From the NCBI GenBank assembly GCA_016709865.1, contig JADJLX010000005.1, forward strand, positions 682,001-746,000: a stretch of DNA of 64,000 nt, given 5' to 3'. This document shows positions 60,846-64,000 of the stretch, piece after piece (the first letter of the stretch is position 1; the number at the start of each line of letters is the position of its first letter). The translations under genes were made by a program, and so were the position numbers. The notes under the pieces are model-generated. The model searched no databases, had not been told where the DNA came from, and saw nothing but the letters and a program-made list of their open reading frames with translations. This stretch comes from Bacteroidales bacterium. Lineage in GTDB: Bacteria > Bacteroidota > Bacteroidia > Bacteroidales > VadinHA17.

Positions 60846-62402
60846 ATGGATTTATCGGGTAAATATTATAAGGCCTTCACCGACCGGCAGGAGGCAATTA
60901 AAAAGCAATATAGTCCGGAGCAGGCTGAAAAACAGCATGCAAAAGGAAAGCTGACTGCTTATGAGCGTATCAATCTCCTTTTTGATAACGGAACATTTGA
61001 AGAAATAGATGCTTTCGTAACACCTGCTGATCAGCCGGTGGAATTCGGAAAAGTTGAAAGATCGTATGGCGACGGAGTTATTGTTGGCCATGGAAAAGTA
61101 AACGGACGTCTCATATTTGCCTATGCTCAGGATTTCACCATAATGGGAGGTTCTTTGGGTATCGTGCACGCAAAGAAGATAGCAAAGATCCAGGAGATGG
61201 CTCTGAAGATGGGTTCTCCCATAATTGCACTCATTGATTCAGGAGGAGCAAGAATTCAGGAAGGTGTAGCAAGTCTGAGCGGATATGCCGGAATATTTCA
61301 TAATATTATCCATTCATCTGGAATAATACCCCAGATTTCAGTAATACTTGGTCCGGCTGCAGGTGGAGCAGTCTACGCTCCTGCCCTAACCGACTTTGTA
61401 TTCATGGTAAATCATACCAGCTATATGTTTGTTACAGGACCTAATGTTGTTAAAGAGGTTCTTAATGAAGACATTACCTCAGACGGCCTTGGCGGAGCAG
61501 AGGTACACGCCAGAAAAAGCGGGGTAGCACAGATGATTTACGATGATGAGGAAAACACAATTCTTGCTCTTAAAAAGTTCCTCTCCTATCTTCCTTCCAA
61601 TAATGTGGAAAATCCACCAGTGGTTGCTGATGACGGATCAATTGGAGACTATAATGAAAAACTAAGAGATATTGTTCCTGATGATCCGAATAAGGCCTAC
61701 GACGTTAAAGATGTTATAAATCAGATCGTTGACAGGAACAGCTTTTTTGAAACGGCCGAGTTGTTCGGAGCCAGCCTGGTGACAGGTTTTGCCAGATTAA
61801 GAGGAAAAACAATAGGAGTTGTGGCAAATCAGCCAAAAGTACTGGCAGGTGTCCTTGACATAGATTCTTCTGTTAAGGGTGCAAGATTCATCCGTTTCTG
61901 CGATGCATTCAATATTCCGATACTTACTCTTGAGGATGTGCCAGGTTTCCTTCCGGGTGCCGACCAGGAGCATGCAGGAATAATACGTCACGGTGCTAAA
62001 ATGCTTTTTGCATACAGTGAAGCTACTGTTCCGAAAATAACAGTAATCCTTAGAAAAGCTTATGGCGGTGCCTTCATAGTAATGAACAGCAAAAACCTGG
62101 GAGGTGATTTCAGCTTTGCATGGCCATCTGCAGAAATAGCTGTTATGGGTCCCGATGGTGCAGTTGCAATCCTCTACAGAAGAGAACTTGCTGCTTCAAA
62201 GAATCCTGCAGAACTCAAAAAGGAGCTTGTCAAGAAATACCGTGATAAAATTGCGAATCCGTTTATTGCCGACGAACTTGGTTACATTGATGAGGTAATT
62301 GATCCTGCATTTACCAGAAAAAAAATACTCTCAGCATTAAATGCTCTTAATAATAAATGGGTTAAAGTGCCTGCACGAAAGCATGGGAATATGCCTCTTT
62401 AA
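60846..62402 (+). CDS. Acyl-CoA carboxylase, carboxyltransferase (beta) subunit
   Basis: 518 residues, the length of propionyl-CoA carboxylase beta or methylmalonyl-CoA decarboxylase alpha. Two crotonase-like halves: DSGGARIQEGVASLSGYAGI (about 135-154) and ILGPAAGGAVYAPALTDFVF in the first; DVPGFLPGADQEHAGIIRHGAK and AYGGAFIVMNSKNLGGD in the second, forming the oxyanion holes for the acyl-CoA and carboxybiotin. It transfers CO2 between biotin and a CoA ester, most likely propionyl/methylmalonyl-CoA in a propionate-forming fermenter. Followed by the biotin carboxylase gene after 122 bases of repeats. Confidence 0.92.
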   Translation: MDLSGKYYKAFTDRQEAIKKQYSPEQAEKQHAKGKLTAYERINLLFDNGTFEEIDAFVTPADQPVEFGKVERSYGDGVIVGHGKVNGRLIFAYAQDFTIMGGSLGIVHAKKIAKIQEMALKMGSPIIALIDSGGARIQEGVASLSGYAGIFHNIIHSSGIIPQISVILGPAAGGAVYAPALTDFVFMVNHTSYMFVTGPNVVKEVLNEDITSDGLGGAEVHARKSGVAQMIYDDEENTILALKKFLSYLPSNNVENPPVVADDGSIGDYNEKLRDIVPDDPNKAYDVKDVINQIVDRNSFFETAELFGASLVTGFARLRGKTIGVVANQPKVLAGVLDIDSSVKGARFIRFCDAFNIPILTLEDVPGFLPGADQEHAGIIRHGAKMLFAYSEATVPKITVILRKAYGGAFIVMNSKNLGGDFSFAWPSAEIAVMGPDGAVAILYRRELAASKNPAELKKELVKKYRDKIANPFIADELGYIDEVIDPAFTRKKILSALNALNNKWVKVPARKHGNMPL

Positions 62403-62403
62403 C

Positions 62404-62459
62404 GGCACAGAGCACAGGGCATGGGGCACAGGGCATAGAGCAAAGCGCAAGGGGCCCGG
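62404..62459. repeat. Heptanucleotide array inside the carboxylase operon
   Basis: Eight units in exact 7-base steps: GGCACAG, AGCACAG, GGCATGG, GGCACAG, GGCATAG, AGCAAAG, CGCAAGG, GGCCCGG. It begins directly after the stop codon of the beta subunit. Confidence 0.9.
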
Positions 62460-62474
62460 AAATATTTTTGAGTA

Positions 62475-62496
62475 GAGACAGCATGCTTGCTGTCTC
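62475..62496. repeat. Perfect palindrome GAGACAGCA / TGCTGTCTC
   Basis: A 9-base-pair stem with a 4-base loop (TGCT), no T-run after it, 28 bases before the biotin carboxylase start. It resembles a REP-type element and could form a hairpin in the leader of the next gene. Confidence 0.8.
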
Positions 62497-62524
62497 CTTA
62501 AATGAGAAAGAACATTACTACAAT

Positions 62525-64000
62525 ATGAAGATAAAGAGAATATTAATAGCCAACCGGGGTGAGATAGCAGTCAGAATCATGAAGACTGCGAAACTGATGA
62601 AAATAGAGACAGTTGCAGTACAGACTGCAGTTGAGCCTAACGCAATGTATCTCTCATCAGCTGATGTCATCTACGATAATACAGAAGATAACTCAGAGAT
62701 CCCTGTATTCCTTGATATTGAAAAACTCATAGCTATTGCACTTAAGACAAATGCAAATGCGATACATCCGGGATATGGATTTCTTGCCGAGAACGCATAT
62801 TTTGCACAGAAGTGTATCGATAACAAGATCATTTTCATCGGGCCCTCTCCTGATGCAATATATAAGATGGGAAATAAGACAATTGCCCGTAAAATAGCTA
62901 TGGCAGGTGGAATACCTATGGCTATGGGACATGAGGGTAATATTGCAAATGAAGAAGAGGCTGTACTGGTTGCTGAGAAAATTGGCTATCCTGTAATTAT
63001 AAAAGCAGCTTCTGGTGGCGGAGGAAGAGGAATGAGGATTGTGAGGAAATCTGAAGAGATGGAAAAGATGTTTATCATCGCCAGCAAGGAAGCAGAGAAA
63101 TCTTTCAATGACCCTTCTGTCTTTGTTGAAAAATACATTGAAAATCCGAAGCACATTGAATTTCAAATACTTGGAGATACAAAAGGAAATGTGATTCACC
63201 TTGGTGAACGCGAGTGTTCAATACAGAGAAAACATCAGAAGTTACTTGAAGAAGCCCCCTCTTCCGCACTTGATAAAAAACTCAGGGAGAAAATGGGAAA
63301 AATGGCTGTTCAGATTGCTAAAGCTGTAGATTATCATTCAGCAGGCACTGTTGAATTTCTTCTTGACTCAGAAAAGAATTTTTATTTTATGGAGATGAAT
63401 ACCAGGATACAGGTAGAACACCCTGTAACTGAAATTATAACAGGTATTGATCTTATTGAGCAGCAAATCAGAATAGCTAACGGGGAAGAACTTAAATTTA
63501 AACAAAGTGATATAAAACTCAGCGGATGGGCAATTGAGTGCCGGATTAACGCAGAGGATGTACAGGCAGGTTTTGCACCTGATCCGGGTAAAATAGTCAG
63601 TTTAAATATGCCGTCAGCCCCATGCGTACGGGTAGATACAGGTGTTCAGGCAGGTTCATCTATTGTTGCTAGTTACGATTCAATGATTGCCAAACTTATT
63701 GTCAAAGGAAAAGATCGCAAAGAGGCTATCAAAAACTGCAAAATGGCACTTGATAAAGTCTGGATAAAAGGAACTAAGACCACTCTCCCGTTTTTCCGCA
63801 TGCTCATGCGTCATCCGAAATTTCAGGATGGAAATTTCACAACAGCTTTCATTGAAAAGGATCTTGAGAAATTCTACTTTAACAGCGAATATGAGGAGAT
63901 GCTTGCAGCATGGCTGGCTACCAAATTATTTGTTGAGGAGAACCTGAATGATGACAGTATCAACATCGATTTCAAAAATGGAAAAGACATGAGTCCATGG
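62525..64000 (+). CDS. Biotin carboxylase subunit of acyl-CoA carboxylase (3' end cut by window)
   Basis: 492 codons visible, translated by hand from the ATG at 62525. The N-terminus MKIKRILIANRGEIAVRIMK is the family signature. HPGYGFLAEN, the glycine-rich ATP loop KAASGGGGRGMRIV (about 159-172), MEMNTRIQVEHPVTE with catalytic Glu and Arg residues, and the C-terminal domain from about 335 are present. Usual length is about 450-505, so only a few residues are missing. It carboxylates the biotin carrier with bicarbonate and ATP. The carrier protein gene is expected just beyond the window. Confidence 0.93.
   Translation, partial: MKIKRILIANRGEIAVRIMKTAKLMKIETVAVQTAVEPNAMYLSSADVIYDNTEDNSEIPVFLDIEKLIAIALKTNANAIHPGYGFLAENAYFAQKCIDNKIIFIGPSPDAIYKMGNKTIARKIAMAGGIPMAMGHEGNIANEEEAVLVAEKIGYPVIIKAASGGGGRGMRIVRKSEEMEKMFIIASKEAEKSFNDPSVFVEKYIENPKHIEFQILGDTKGNVIHLGERECSIQRKHQKLLEEAPSSALDKKLREKMGKMAVQIAKAVDYHSAGTVEFLLDSEKNFYFMEMNTRIQVEHPVTEIITGIDLIEQQIRIANGEELKFKQSDIKLSGWAIECRINAEDVQAGFAPDPGKIVSLNMPSAPCVRVDTGVQAGSSIVASYDSMIAKLIVKGKDRKEAIKNCKMALDKVWIKGTKTTLPFFRMLMRHPKFQDGNFTTAFIEKDLEKFYFNSEYEEMLAAWLATKLFVEENLNDDSINIDFKNGKDMSPW

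Noticed and set aside
62693..63199. 168-residue open frame on the minus strand
   Set aside because: It is antisense to the biotin carboxylase gene, whose frame is fully supported by motifs.

Overview
The window looks like a piece of a Bacteroidota chromosome, most likely Bacteroidales or a near relative. The evidence is low GC, several promoters that fit the Bacteroidota pattern (TTTG, 19 bases, TAnnTTTG), a zapA - 6S RNA - RNase Y order, RNase Y, AsmA-like and C69 dipeptidase genes of Bacteroidota type, and intergenic DNA rich in degenerate 7-base repeats. I cannot name the genus from sequence alone.

Left part (1-26.7 kb, all on the minus strand, so transcribed from high to low coordinates): a surface-polysaccharide locus. 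It begins with a non-hydrolysing UDP-GlcNAc 2-epimerase, a UDP-sugar 4-epimerase, a membrane-bound CapD/WbpM-type 4,6-dehydratase and a nucleotidyltransferase-GHMP kinase fusion. GDP-fucose genes (gmd, fcl), three glycosyltransferases and a Wzy-like polymerase follow. Then comes a complete set for a legionaminic-acid-type nonulosonate in the order LegB, LegC, LegH, LegI, LegG, PtmE, LegF. It ends with tailoring genes: an oxidoreductase, a class III aminotransferase, a nitrilase, an SDR, an acetyltransferase and a WbpG/HisH/HisF-type amidotransferase set. Three genes in the first 14.5 kb are broken (WbpG-like, PtmF-like oxidoreductase, a GT2), while no broken gene was seen in the other 50 kb. 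No initiating transferase or flippase is present; they probably lie beyond the left edge.

Middle part (26.7-47.8 kb): housekeeping and envelope genes. A zapB-like/zapA/6S RNA/rny unit faces an M23 peptidase gene across paired promoters. Then come a nucleotidyltransferase, CutC, a C69 dipeptidase, ribosomal protein L19, a large AsmA-like protein and tRNA-Arg(ACG). An osmotic/trehalose group follows (GH13 protein; MscS channel, GH15 hydrolase and fused trehalose-6-phosphate synthase/phosphatase in tight array), then a DapA-family aldolase and an exported ChbG-like deacetylase.

Right part (47.8-64 kb): an esterase, a ceramidase-like protein and a large lipoprotein, an MFS carrier, an M28 peptidase and a ROK protein on the minus strand. 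A SIS-only sugar-phosphate isomerase, a GbsR/MarR regulator, a FucP/GluP-type sugar transporter with a NahK-like kinase, an unassigned 204-residue protein, and an acyl-CoA carboxylase pair (the biotin carboxylase runs off the window) complete it.

The most unusual structure is the repeat landscape. At many loci the intergenic DNA consists of tandem 7-base units, each locus with its own consensus and with neighbouring units drifting by one to three bases. The family has entered the fcl coding sequence twice in variable loops, flanks a four-helix-bundle (23S IVP-type) gene on both sides, and seems related to a 21-base (3 x 7) tandem array next to gmd.
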